In this document: one piece after another, positions 43,356-55,233 of the stretch
Numbering within the stretch: the stretch's first letter is position 1
Layout: the number at the start of each line of letters is the position of its first letter
DNA from: Sipunculus nudus
Lineage: Eukaryota > Annelida > Sipuncula > Golfingiida > Sipunculidae
DNA: 64,000 bases
Assembly (NCBI GenBank): GCA_026874595.1
Contig: CM049315.1
Location: 69,201,916-69,265,915 of the forward strand
Reading direction: 5' to 3'
Position numbers and translations under genes: made by a program
Notes under the pieces: generated by a model
Database searches by the model: none
The model's input: only the letters and a program-made list of their open reading frames with translations
What the model was told of the DNA's origin: nothing

Positions 43356-43566
43356 TGTTATGTCATGTTCCAATGAATAAATAATCCAGATGGTGTATAT
43401 GTCTGTATTTATTTTATCTGACACAGGATACATATAAGCACTTGTAAACACGATTGTCCAGTCGGATGGTGTAGCAAAGACTGCCCCTACAGTACAGGGT
43501 CGATGACTCACTGTAACGGATACACATGAATGAGGTTGTTGTATATCCATGAGGTCAAATTGTTAC
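43356..43566 (-). repeat. Gypsy-A 3' LTR
   Basis: 211 bp from TGTTATG to TTACA. Several point differences from the 5' LTR at 50016-50227 show that the insertion is not recent. Confidence 0.9.
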
Positions 43567-43578
43567 ATCTCCCTTCTT
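43567..43578 (-). promoter_or_regulatory. Gypsy-A polypurine tract
   Basis: On the minus strand AAAGAAGGGAGA lies directly before the 3' LTR, the expected place for the plus-strand primer. Confidence 0.8.
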
Positions 43579-43630
43579 TGAAAACTAAAATAAAAAGGGC
43601 GTCATTTCGTTATAAAATTTTCACTGAATA

Positions 43631-43632
<2 letters not shown>

Positions 43633-43694
<62 letters not shown>
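43633..43694. repeat. (AT)n microsatellite
   Basis: About 31 units inside the gypsy-A 3' tail. Confidence 0.95.
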
Positions 43695-43696
<2 letters not shown>

Positions 43697-44867
43697 TAGA
43701 ACTAACAAAACATAGGTCCTGTTGTTTCAATGTCGCACAAATACAAAGGGTCTGTATCAAACAGGCTTAACCAGATCCACCTCATGTTGATCTTGTAATA
43801 TTTTACTAGGATTTCACTAAATGAATGCTAATTTCTAATTGACTGTAAAACAAATATACAGTCTATCAAACACTAATATGATTATGAATAGCACATATTA
43901 ACAGCCACTTCCGGTTCATAAAAAAGTAATAAAATATCAGTCTATGCTGAGTAGTTAGGCTGATGACGAAAAACTTGCAAAACTTGAATAACTGGGTAAA
44001 CCGGTTAATACGGTCTAAATGGCCGAAACAGCAAGTATAAAGGCGATTCGTCTCAAAACAATGTCGTTCACAAGATCGAGTTCGGCTCTCGAATGGCATG
44101 GCTGGGTCTCCTCTGCTGGGATCTGTGGAGGGAATGTGGGTTGCTTCTGCCTTTGCGGCTGTGGATGCTGTAGCTTTTTGAAAGGTCACCGGCTCGGGAT
44201 GTACGGTGGCGGCCTCTCGCGGCTCTGCTTGGCTTGGTGTGGCATTGCGTCTGTTGGCTCAGAGAACGTGCTTAAGGAGCGCACAGGGCCGAGGTCTTGA
44301 CAGCAGCAACCTGTAGCTGCTCGACGAGCGTAAACTTCAACAGTCAGTCAGCTGAGTAGTAAGTGAAGATTGCAGCCTTATTGGTCGGCTTATTTCAGAT
44401 GATCTGATATTTCACGGAACTACTCTTCATAAGTCATGTATGAATATAAGGACATTATTAACATTACAAATAAAATTGGTGGCTTCACCATTCTGCCAAT
44501 CTTTGTTAAATATCGTGCACTGTTAGAGGGTTTATTACTGCCTCGTGTATTCTGTACGGTGTCCTCACTTTTTGAGTCTGTCTGTATCATCAATAGTGTT
44601 TTGTTTGAAGTTTTCTCCAGTTTCTCTTATGTGTCTTCTGTTCCTTCGGTATTTTACTCCTGATTTTTAACTATGTATGATCTTGGTTCGGCACTGGACT
44701 GAGTAATATTTGCCGATTCCAATTTCTTGGAAACTGGATCTGGTATTCTTACTGACTGTCCACTTGCCAGTTTTGGCAGTTCTCTGCTTCGTGAATTTTA
44801 CTGCATATCTTGTTGCCGTCCGTGATCTTTAAGTTTTTGTGACATTTTCTCATCTTTTTCTTGAGTG

Positions 44868-45545
44868 CTAATGAAGGGCAAGTTTGATCTTATCATCCTG
44901 TTGAACATTAGTTCTGCTGGAGATGGCAGCCCAGAAGCAATTGGTGTAGTTCTCACAGATAGCTATGCCATTGCAGGATCTTCCTTTATTTTTATTTTTT
45001 AGTGTTCTTTTCATGACAGCTACATACCTTTCAGTTTTGCAATTTGCCTGAGGGAAATGTGGACTGCTTGTTTTATGCATAGAATCAAACATTTCAGCAA
45101 AGCGTTTGAAGTCATAGGATGTGTATTGCGGTTTGTTATCAGTGAATAGTTTTTTTTCTGGAATTCCAAATTCAGAGAAAACAGCTTTCATTGCATAGAT
45201 TACAGCAGTTGTTGCTGTTGTGTTTAGTTTCCTTATCATGGGATATGAGCTGTAATAATCTATTAGAAGCAGGTAGTTTTCATTATGCCCATGAAATAAG
45301 TCAGAACCAACTATTTTCCATGGCCTTTCTGGCTCAATGTGAATCATTGGTTGTTTCTGTTGTGCGCGTTGGTGGCGCTGACAAGTGTCACATGTTTTGA
45401 CTAATCTTTCAATATCTGCATTGATATCTGCATCTCTGAAATTCAAGTATTTCTTGATGTTTATGGGCAGTCCTTTCTGTGAATTGGGCCACCCATTCAT
45501 GACTTTTTTCATGAGTGTTCTCAAGATTTCATCCTCTGCTGTCAT
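44868..45545 (-). CDS. Gypsy-A integrase
   Basis: 225-codon ORF. It has CDTC of the zinc finger, then the catalytic core: Asp in VGSDLF, Asp in LFTDNKPQY, and Glu in KTERYV, giving a D,D,E set with normal spacing; the usual Asn-Gly after the second Asp reads Asn-Lys. The His pair of the zinc finger lies in a damaged region upstream, and the C-terminal end is lost, so activity is doubtful. Confidence 0.82.
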   Translation of the reverse strand: MTAEDEILRTLMKKVMNGWPNSQKGLPINIKKYLNFRDADINADIERLVKTCDTCQRHQRAQQKQPMIHIEPERPWKIVGSDLFHGHNENYLLLIDYYSSYPMIRKLNTTATTAVIYAMKAVFSEFGIPEKKLFTDNKPQYTSYDFKRFAEMFDSMHKTSSPHFPQANCKTERYVAVMKRTLKNKNKGRSCNGIAICENYTNCFWAAISSRTNVQQDDKIKLALH

Positions 45546-46160
45546 GTCCTTGATTTGGTCGGTGTTGAGTTACATTTGTTACATTATGTACAGTTATGTC
45601 CATGTCTTGCATTTCCTTTGGTTCGTCTCCCATTTTCAGTCTGGACAGTGCGTCAGCGATTGGTATCTTTCTACCTGGAACATATTTTACTTCACAATCA
45701 TACCTCTGAATTCTCAGTAGCATTCTCATTAGTCTGGATGGTGTGCTTGTGAGGTTTCGTTGCAATGCTTGCAATGCGTGGTCTGTGGTCGGATTCTATT
45801 ATACATGTCGGCCATACACCTAATGATGGAATCCCTGTAGGCCAAACACTATAGCAAGCATCTCCCTATCAATGTTGCAGTTATTTGACTCTGTGTTTGG
45901 TAGACTTTTGCTTGCATACGCAACAGGCCTTCCATCTTGTAGTAGTGCTGCCCCAACACCTTTCTTGCTGGCGTCAGTTTGTAAAGCAAGTGGCTTCTTT
46001 GGGTCGAAATTTGCCAACACTTGTGTGGAACCAAGGGCTTCTTTCAGTTTATCAAAGGCTTTTCGATGTTCAGGTGCCCATCAAGTATACATCTTTCTTT
46101 GTCAGGTCTCTAAGGGGTGTGTTAGCAGGGACAAGATTGGGACGAATCGACTGAAATAAT
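45529..46160 (-). pseudogene. Gypsy-A RNase H region
   Basis: Two ORF pieces: 46020-45820 with LQTDASKKGVGAALLQDG (the first catalytic Asp) and NIDREMLAIVFGL (the Glu); and 45774-45529 with YVPGRKIPIADALSR (the conserved Asp-Ala-Leu-Ser-Arg end). A frameshift between about 45800 and 45780 separates them. Confidence 0.8.
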
Positions 46161-46293
46161 TCGCGTTTCCCAGAAGTGGTTGTACCTCACTGATGTTTTG
46201 GGGTGGTTTCATTCATTTGATATAGTCAACTTTGATATGCCAATACACCTTTGTCAGATATGTAGTGCCCAAAGAATTTTATCTTGTTCTGCT

Positions 46294-46740
46294 TTACTGT
46301 ACATTTCCCTGGGTTAAGTCTGAGTCCGACCTGCTGTGTACGCTGTAACACATATAAAGGTTTCTGACATGGTCTTCTTCAGTCTTTCCAAACACAACTA
46401 TGTCATCAGCAATTCCAATAACGCCATGCAGATTGTCGAATGTCTGATCGATTGTCTTTTGGAAAATGTCCTGAGCTGAAACTAGGCCAAAGGGAGGTCT
46501 TTCGAAGCAGTACCGTCCGTATGGAGTATTGAATGTCGTCAGCAATTAAGAGTCTTCATCGCGTTTAATGTTCCTGTATTCAGATCTAGCATCTAGTATG
46601 CTGAATATCTTTGCACCTGCGAGTTTTGGCAGTACGTCGTCAAGGGTCAGTGTGTAGTGGTGTTCTCGTCTGACCCAATTGTTTAGATCACGGGAATCTA
46701 AGCATATCCTGAGATCGCCATTTGGCTTTTTGACATATAC
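46294..46740 (-). pseudogene. Gypsy-A reverse transcriptase, palm and fingers
   Basis: Pieces 46830-46546 and 46545-46294 share one frame, separated by a TAA. Motifs: KKPNGDLRICLDSRDLN, FSILDA (first catalytic Asp), RPPFGLVSAQDIF and the catalytic box IADDIVV. The upstream end is cut at 46740 by the inserted transposon; the frame resumes beyond 47561. Confidence 0.85.
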
Positions 46741-47554
46741 CAAGGAGATTAAAGACTGGAGTATCAAGTGAGAGTCCGGCCGTGTCGAATGTTGCTGACG
46801 GGGGTCATAAAACTCGCTGCTCAAAGGCACACAGATATGCTGCTGATAAGCCCGGCGCTAACTGATACAGCGGGAGAGACCCCCCTTCGGCGTGACTTCG
46901 TAACATCTCGGTAATTCCCGGCTGCGATAAACATGGGCAATAATACTAGAACAACGCCGTCAGTGACAGAGCGGGCGATCGCTCACTGTTATCCATCAAA
47001 ATGAAGTCATCCGTTCATAAACCTCAAAATATTTAGTTATCGACGGAATGCTATAATACAAGGCTAATTATTAATATGTGTCAGAAGTTTGGGAACTGAT
47101 GTAAATTTTAATAATTCCGAAGTTATTCAGGGAAAGTAAGGATTAATTTTACCAGTCGTCCGTCATTAATCACGGCAGAAGTTGATGCAGATGCCCGCAT
47201 CTATCCAAAATCGATCCAGTGATTTCTCAACACGAGACTTCTCTTGATATATTTGTAACGCATAATTCTTGACAAAACAAACCATTTTTGTATTCATAAT
47301 TCCGGTCAATGTCATTCCAGTGATATGACGCTCAGTTACTGGAAATATCGCTCTCCGCTTCAGCGAGCTACAGCGGACCGCGTAAGTAACATCTAGCAGA
47401 CTCGCTTTATCAAAGGCCGTGCCGCCGCTGCGCCTGACCGCTGCACAAAAGGCGCACAATAGAGTTAATGGGCTTATCAGGTCTTAATTACAATTAGCGT
47501 ACGACTGACACTCGAGACTTCTGACAGTTGATACTCCAGCCTGTAATCTCCTTG
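46741..47554. mobile_element. DNA transposon (non-autonomous) nested in gypsy-A RT
   Basis: 814 bp with about 30-bp imperfect terminal inverted repeats (CAAGGAGATTAAAGACTGG at the left; CAAGGAGATTACAGGCTGG read from the right end). CATATAC at 46734-46740 and 47555-47561 is a 7-bp target duplicate. Taking one duplicate plus the insert out leaves the RT frame continuous, which confirms the boundaries. A 97-codon minus-strand ORF inside (47459-47166) has no known domain. Superfamily not assigned. Confidence 0.82.
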
Positions 47555-47706
47555 CATATACTAAGCTTTTGACCCAGTCAGTTGGTCCATCAACCTTTTC
47601 AATTTTGTCCAAGTCTGTCATTTATTTCTTTCCTTAGAGGCTCTTTCAAGGCCGCAGGCACACGTCTGGGTGGTTTGATTATAAGTTCGGCGTCTGATTT
47701 TTAGCT

Positions 47707-48279
47707 TTATGTTGTATTCGCCTGGGAACAATCCAACCCCTTTAAAACATTCAGGAAATATGTCCATAAAGTCTTTTTCGGGATCACCACTAATACCGTC
47801 AAGGTTGTTTTTGAGTTGTCTGGGCTGTCATTTTGTACCACATATAGTTGGCCTTGTTCGTGGCATGTTCTACAGTCTCGTTCGTCTTCACAGTTCAGCT
47901 GGATTAGTCCGAGGTCTACGCATGATCTTAGGCCTAAGATTGCTGGACCTTCAGCCTCAGTTACATGAAGATCAATGGCGAGTGTCTTGTCTTGGTGTGA
48001 GCATTGAAGTTCACATCGTCCATGTTGTTTTATCTGTGTCCCGCCATAGGCGAGAAGCTTGACCTTTGGTGTTTGTACCCCAGCAGGCTGCCCGTTGCTT
48101 GTCAGTTTGTTTGGAAATAGCACTTTATACAGTCTTGCTGGCGTGATGTTTGACTGTGCCCCAGTATCGAGTTTACATCTCACAGCATAGGTTCCTTTTT
48201 CTGTATTAATGTCGATATTTGCAAATACCTGATCACGAGGCCCCCCTTTGAATATGGTCTGTATTGTAATGCCTTGCAA
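47707..48279 (-). CDS. Gypsy-A retropepsin, right copy
   Basis: 190-codon ORF with the DTG active-site triad intact (Asp codon at 48168-48166), a flap-like region, and ILGL in the second half, followed by a linker towards RT. The paired left-copy ORF has lost the Asp. Confidence 0.82.
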   Translation of the reverse strand: MQGITIQTIFKGGPRDQVFANIDINTEKGTYAVRCKLDTGAQSNITPARLYKVLFPNKLTSNGQPAGVQTPKVKLLAYGGTQIKQHGRCELQCSHQDKTLAIDLHVTEAEGPAILGLRSCVDLGLIQLNCEDERDCRTCHEQGQLYVVQNDSPDNSKTTLTVLVVIPKKTLWTYFLNVLKGLDCSQANTT

Positions 48280-49266
48280 TGTCAGTGAGCTAGAGCATTA
48301 TACATTATTCCCAATGTGCTGAACATCAATAGTGTCAAAAACAAATTCCTTAAAGTATTCATCAATCTGTTCAGTGTCGTCTTATTCATTGGCAATTTCA
48401 TGCACCCTCCTGTCAGAAGAACGTGGCTGTCTTTGTGTCTGTCCATACTGTCTAGGTCTAGATTGTGACCCCTGTCTGTCGGTTTGATACCTCATTCTAT
48501 AATTGGGTTTTCTGATGTCTTTTGATAAACACATTTTGCCTCAGTGACCAAATTTACCACAGTCTTCACATGTGGATCTTGCTGCTGGGCACCTAGCCCC
48601 ACGTGGATGTCCTTGTCCACGATTACAGCACTGTCCTGTCTTGTGTGGTGCTGGTTTGTCTCAAAAATGTTTTGTGGATTGACTATTGTCCCGTCTGCTT
48701 TGAATCAGATGTACCTTTTTTGTGTACTTAATATCATTCATTTGTGTTTGTGTAGCCTCATATGAGCTGACTATACCCAATGCACTGTCAAGTGTAAGCG
48801 ATTCGTCTTTAGAAATTAATTTTCTTTGTACATCGTTATTGCTGACCCATGCTATTAGACCGTCTAAAAGTTGCTCTTCAGTGTCTGTGTAAAGGCAGTC
48901 ATCAGCTAGAATTATAGCTTTCGTTATGAAAGCATCAACTGTCTCAACAGCCTCTTGTTTTAAAGCACGTAACTGAAACCTGGCAACTCAAAAAATTGAT
49001 TTTGGCTTTACATAGTCCCAAAATCATTTCCAGTGCATGTCTAGTTTCTTTTGCTGTGAATCTGTAAGTTTCCAACTATTTCTGATGTCTCGGCCTTCCT
49101 CGCCTACCCATAACATTAGATACTGTACTTTAACAAGTTCTGACTTCTCTGCAAGTGGTCCATTGATTATAAATTCAAATGTTTGTTTAAACTTTCCGAA
49201 TTCTTCTGCAAGGTTAGGTGATTTCCAGTCTAATGATGGTATGGGTACACCTGAAAGCTCAGCCAT
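48280..49266 (-). pseudogene. Gypsy-A gag, right copy
   Basis: ATG at 49266 with an 80-codon open segment (MAELSGVPIPSLDWKSP...). Further capsid-like sequence in neighbouring frames leads to a CCHC knuckle at about 48538-48580, where a TGA replaces the Trp codon between His and the last Cys. It is therefore more damaged in the knuckle than the left copy. Confidence 0.78.
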
Positions 49267-50015
49267 TGTGACTCAAGTAAATGCTTCAAGTACTAACAGT
49301 TACATGCCAGATACAATTTCCTGTGATTAAAAAAAGTGATATAGTCCTTTATCTCTTGTAATCCAAAATACAAAGTTCAATGAATATAGTTCACAGCAAC
49401 TGAAGATAGGTAATCCAAGGAAGATTGGTCCATGAATGTATTCACAATAGCTGTATATTTCGTTGTTCCTTTATTCAAGGAAACGGGGGCTTGTCTCACA
49501 TGCTGGTCTAATGTTCTTGATCCTGTGTTATTGTTGATGTGGATTGGTTAAAGTTCTTGACCTGTCACACTTGTTGTTAGTTGCTACCCCTGTCCCTGTT
49601 TGTCCAGAAAGGTAAGCGGGGAGTTTGACCTTCAGGTCAGCTTAGCTGTGTCTGGAACAGGGTTGCAGGAGGCTGGTGTCACTGACTGGTAAGTAATTTT
49701 AGGAAGGCTGTGCTATTGGCTGTGCTTTGTCACAAAGCATGTGGCCTGATAAAATTGACCAACCTGAAATTTTTAGTCTTTCATTTACTTGAAAAGTTTA
49801 CAGATTGTATGTTTGGCGTACATTTGACTGTAGAATGTATTTCGGAACATACATACAAATCTGCTGTTGTCTCTTAGTTTTGACTTCTGGTACCCAGCCA
49901 CAATGTATTTAATCCTTTGCCTTCCAGTCTACTGAATATTCTCTTATTACTTTGTCCATAGGATCAATAATCTGTGCTGAACCACGTTTTATGGTGACTA
50001 GCAATTCTGACTTCA

Positions 50016-50227
50016 GGTTATGTTATGTTCCAATGAATAAATAATCCAGATGGTGTATATATCTGTATTTATTATATCTAACACCGGATACATATAAGCA
50101 CTTGTACACACGACTGTCCAGTCGGACGGTGTAGCATAGACTGCCCCTACAGTACTGGGTCAGTGACTCATTGTAACAGATACACATGCATGAGGTTGTG
50201 GTATATGCATGAGGTCATATTATAACA
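50016..50227 (-). repeat. Gypsy-A 5' LTR, right copy
   Basis: 212 bp, ending ATAACA, followed by ACAGG. Its other end reads GG where TG is expected, a point change. Confidence 0.88.
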
Positions 50228-50631
50228 ACAGGCACTACTATACAATATGGACACAATCAAACTATAAGAAGTAGAAAAAGAAGGAATTAACGGGAATATC
50301 TTAGACGCAGTGGAACTCTGGCAGGAAGGTAGAAGGGACGTAGTACTAATTTAAAATCTGCATTTTCATCCATGTCAATGCTCGTAACGTCAGGACACAG
50401 TGTGACTTACATGGTCATTGTCGGAGTACTAGGATGCCTTAAAGTTGGAAATCGAGGAAACTAGGGCTTTTTCTTCAAGTAGTTTTGGATAGATAAATTT
50501 CTGATTATTTATTCTAACATCTCTTAACCATGACATAAAAAGTTATTCTTTCATCAAAGACCCAAAAGCAACAGAAAAGTAGTTACCGTTGAATGCCTCG
50601 TGAAGTTTATTTTCAGTATGTGCAAGTTTAC

Positions 50632-50870
50632 CTGTATCGCCAACTGCTGAATAATGTAGATCCGGCCCAGGTTAACTTGCCACCATTCCATTCCGGTCTT
50701 GACGATGCGCCCTAATCGTGTGCACCACGCATTACAAGACTCACAGATCCGACCGTGTTTCGCATCCCATTCACTGGAGTAATAACTACTCGCACGGAAA
50801 GCGGAGTCGGGGATAATGTCGGGGTCGCCGATTCCCAAAGCCGCTGGCGGTCTCCCACAAACGCCATTAC
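50632..50870 (-). CDS. Exon 3, first part of F5/8C domain, right copy
   Basis: Same 239-bp exon and splice signals as 9033-9271 (acceptor ...AACAG, donor GTAAAC). It has ALGIGDPDIIPDSAFRASS, AWC and EWWQVNLG. Differences from the left copy are mostly in variable loop positions. Confidence 0.88.
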
Positions 50871-51815
50871 CTGTTATGGCTATAAAATGGAGATGCATGG
50901 GGAGTATTAGTTATGACAAAATACAGTTATTACTTAATACAATATTGTATGAAAGGACCATATGTATATTTATATAATAAGCTCCATCATACATACAGAA
51001 TACCTCAGCCACATTTTAGATCCGGCGTGTGTCTCGAGTCAAATTTGTAAAATTTACAACACTGATTGAGTGTTATAAATGTAAAGCTGTGTGTCAAATT
51101 TAGAAAGAGGCCTACATCATGATGCCAAGCTCGATATAATTTAATAATTCATTTTATTTATAACTGACTCAGATCGTAGATGGCTTCACATATTATTGCA
51201 AATATTATTAACTGAATGCTATTAAATCAACGTTAAAACAATTGTCATGCTGAGAATCAGTTCATTTGTAGATACGGTGCTCATCTCGCATTACAACCCT
51301 TAACACTATTTGTAGATCTAGAAATGTTAGCATCAAGGGAATGATAATTGTTTATTATATCACCACCTACTAGAACGATATATACCAATTTGAATTCCAG
51401 AACTAAGTTTAAATTAGTATCTTAACTGGCGGCAGGGGACATTTAAGTACCTAGCAGGTAGTTGAGATACCAGGCTCAACTGCCGGTGTGCTCTTATGTG
51501 GGTAAACACACACACACACATACGTACATGTGTTTCATGTCAAACGGGGACAATGGTCGATAATGTAGATAATGGGAATTCGTTATTTTAGTTAGACACA
51601 GTCAAAAATTTTCTGGTATCCAGAATGATCTTCGGGATATGTATGATAATCTTTTTTAACCTGCAAGAAATTTTGAAAATAAATTTTTCAGTCAAATTGG
51701 AGACATGAAGACACACAGTTTGAATGTCTTTGATTGGGTATTGTGTCATTGAAGAAAGTTTTTTCTTCACAGCTTCCGCTCCAGTCGGCTGGTATGCCGT
51801 GTCACTAATGAGTAA

Positions 51816-51821
<6 letters not shown>

Positions 51822-51871
<50 letters not shown>
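51822..51871. repeat. (AT)n microsatellite with adjacent deletion
   Basis: The tract runs directly into CGCTCAC. The left copy has about 130 bp of unique sequence between its tract and the same word. Confidence 0.92.
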
Positions 51872-51873
<2 letters not shown>

Positions 51874-53366
51874 CTCACATGGCTTATCCAAAGAATTGCT
51901 CAATCTGAGTGTTAGGCAGATTGTCAGCCGATTACCACAGGGTATTGCAAATATATATATATATACATTGCATAAGCAGGCAGGACGGGAAAGTCTTTCC
52001 GTTGTCTTGGACAGTTTGTTGTCCGCCTTACTGAGTTGTTCACAGGAAGGAGTTTAACTGAACTATCAGTTTGTTAGCAGTTGTAAAAATAAGACCCTTA
52101 ACCCTTTTTCGTGTTATTTAGTTGATGTATAGGGTTTCGGCTTTAGTTCTAGCTATAGCCAAATTACAAATTTTATACTATGGGGGCTTACTTTTGATAT
52201 AAAATTTGCATACATATGAAATCCATTTAATTAATAAAAAAATATAGAATAATTCTATTTGGTATTATCTGTCCACAGAAGAAATTTTAAGCAAAAAGTG
52301 AATGACCGTGGATAACGGCGTAGATTTGCTACAGCCAAAATGCAATTAAATTTTTGTATAAAATTTGCAAATAATAATCAGATTATTCAAATAAGATATA
52401 CAGTTTGTACCCAATAAAGATTCCCATGTTATTTCCTATTATTTGTTTTTTTTTGGTTTCATCTATGTGCATAATCAATAGAGTTTTGGCTATATTTCTT
52501 TAAAATTAGGCATGTCCTAAAACTTTCAGAGGTTACAATGGAAAAGGGATAAAAATGGAACTACAAATTATTTTTTGGGAAGAGGAATAGTACCTCATCA
52601 CGAAAAACTGGATTTTGAATTGTTACACCTTCAGTTGGGGTATGACCCCCAAAAAACCCTTTCTGCGGTACGTTTAATCGTGAATGGGCTGGTCCGTTTC
52701 TTAAGCGCTAAACGTACCAACTGGTTCTTCGAGGGGGTCAGACGTGTATGGCCGCACACTCATACCCACACAGCTGTTTTTTTTTTTATCGCCAAAATGG
52801 GAACCAACCCCGATTTAGCTGATATAGCTGGAGAGCAACCCATTTTCAACGAGAAAGCCATAAGTAATTATAATAAATGTGTAGAAGATAAAACATCTAA
52901 TTTTGTTATATTATATGGGAAGTTTTACATCTCATGATGTATTAGGTGTGATTTGTTAAGGATTCTTCAACTATATTTGAAGTGTAACTTTGAGACTGCA
53001 GCTCAGGGCATATGGGCTGCTTGCGTGTAGGCAAACAAGCAGTGAAATTTGAGAAATCGCGAACAACTCAAGAGAGTCAAATCAAAACATAAAATGTTTA
53101 AGGCCAATTAAAGGATAATTTAGACTTGGTTTAAGTTGTGTTAATACTGTTTCTGTGCACTCGGGCGTAATGCATCTACGATACTCGTGGGCAGTTGCTC
53201 ACGCACCTATAGTTACCTGGGCCACGTCTTCATGCATTTAGCACTTTGCGCTTGTCAACTGCTTTTGAGTGTTGTGGAATTTTCTACGCCCATTTTTTAG
53301 TAAACATTCTACTGTTTATTATTTTTAGTCGTCACTTGTTTTTATACGCATACCACACAGCATCAC

Positions 53367-54985
53367 ATGATGGCAGACGAAGAAAAGGATGTCTTCAAAA
53401 CCAACCAAGAACAGTCGGCCAATTTTGAATTGGGCGCATGGGCCGCAATTGTTGGTTTGACAAAGAAGACCATCGCGGTTTTGCTTAAGGAAGACCTTAC
53501 CTCCGTAGACGTGCTAGGATTACTAAGTGAAAAGGACGTCTTAGACCTGTCCCTTACGCTTGGCCAAAGGAAACTTTTAATGGCTGCTATAACGCGTTTA
53601 GATAATAGCAGTATTGAAATAACCCCGTGAAAGCGTAGCTTACCCTTTGGAAAGCCAGTCTGTAAGGGGAACTGCAAGCCTGACAATTCACGACATCAGG
53701 GGACAGAATGCCCATTTAAAATCGGCAGGTGAGGTCTTTGATGATTTCTTTGCCCAAGACACAAATGTACCCATTGCAAAAGATATTTTTTTATGCAAGC
53801 AATGATCCCTGGCCATACAGCGAGGCACCAAAGGACCTTTACATCCAAGATCAATTCTGACTATTAAAGCAAGTAAGAAATGTCGTGCATATCTCAGAGT
53901 TTTTACCAGAACGTATTAAAAACGATATTAGTAGCGTAGAAGGGGCCAGGCTTTGTATGCTCAAAGCAGCACATTGGTTATGACGATCACCCATACAGTG
54001 GTATTACCATAGAAGAATGGTCTGCAGCAAACTGTCGCCTTATGTCGCATCTACTCCATTCTGGCGATCTTCATGTTACAGATATTGATTATTATCTGGC
54101 TTATACCACACAAATCTATGATCTTCTAAGTATAATTGGGATTCATCATTAGACTGATTATCAGTACAGGGAACGTCAAGCAGAGAATGGTTTTAAATGG
54201 GGCGCCCTCACAGCGAACATGGAACTGCAACAACTCTGGCAGGCTAAATACAGTCATTATATAATTCAGAATCGTTCAGGCAGTTCCAAATACCCAGGTT
54301 CAGTACAGGAACAGAGGAAACCCGAGTGTAGGTTGTTTAAAATTCGGAATGGAAATTGCCCTTTTGGTGATTCGCGTAAATTGCATGTAAGTAATGACAA
54401 TAAGGGAGCTGGTGCAGAAGCACGATTTTCTGTCTCAAAAAAAAATATGTAATCGTTAATGTTAGCAGCTTGGGAGCAGTTGTTGTCAAATCATGACCCA
54501 GACAGACCTTATATTTTGCGTGGGGTACGCAAAGGCTTTCATATCCTCAGCCAGCCCGTTGATTTTAACAAAGCCGTTGAGATTGATAATTATAAATCGG
54601 CAACTGCGCCCTCTATTGCAAATCGGGTTGAAGCCCAAATAATAGAAGATTTGGACAACGACCAATATCATATTGTGAATAAAGCACCACCCATTGTATC
54701 AGCATTAGGGACTGTTCCTCAGAAAGGGTCTTCAAAGTATCGTATAATTCATGACTGTAGCAGACCACCTCGGGAGGCGCTTAATGACTTTGCGTATAAA
54801 GACCCCTTCAAATATCAATCAGTTTAAGACGCTATAGATCTAGTCACGGAAGGTTCGTTACAAAGTAGATCTCTCCAATGCTTACCGCGTGGTTAAAATT
54901 CACCCAGAGGATTATGCTGCCACAGGCCTTAAGTGTACATTTTCAGGGAATTCCAGATCCACATGCATGATTGATTAACGCTTAC
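53367..54985 (+). pseudogene. DIRS/YR-type retroelement remnant (right copy)
   Basis: Counterpart of 11953-13570. The first ORF (53367-53630, 87 aa) is longer here, with a helical domain (LGAWAAIVGLTKKTIAVLL, LLSEKDVLDLSLTLGQRKL). The RT start at 54459-54827 is open for 122 codons and covers the region up to DPFKYQSV. Small indels, e.g. near 54450, differ from the left copy. Confidence 0.6.
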
Positions 54986-55169
54986 CTTTAAATGAGATTG
55001 TGGAAATAGGAAAGATTTATAAAACGAAAGATTTGTCAAATTATTTGAAACGAGTGCCTACCAATCCCATAGTGAACAATGCTGCCAATACCGAGCTTGG
55101 ACGTTATGGCGCTATCAACATGTGGACTTCCAGCAAGCGCGCAAAAAATAAAGAATTGACATCACGAAA

Positions 55170-55172
<3 letters not shown>

Positions 55173-55226
<54 letters not shown>
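55173..55226. repeat. (AT)n microsatellite
   Basis: Counterpart of 13776-13830, followed by a variant GTATGTATATATATATT tail. Confidence 0.93.

Positions 55227-55233
<7 letters not shown>

Larger units (their letters stand above)
43356..50227 (-). mobile_element. Gypsy-A LTR retrotransposon, full length
   Basis: 6,872 bp on the minus strand, flanked by the 5-bp target duplicate ACAGG (43351-43355 and 50228-50232). Order: 5' LTR (50227-50016), gag, protease, RT (split by an 814-bp transposon), RNase H, integrase, a long 3' tail, a purine-rich tract, 3' LTR (43566-43356). Integrase after RT/RNase H makes it Ty3/gypsy. Stops and frameshifts in gag, RT and between domains mean it is not autonomous. 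It sits in intron 3 of the PAN/F5-8C gene, in the same orientation. Confidence 0.9.

Noticed and set aside
44019-44300. Cys- and Gly-rich plus-strand ORF inside gypsy-A
   Set aside because: Antisense to the gypsy-A 3' tail, with no conserved pattern.
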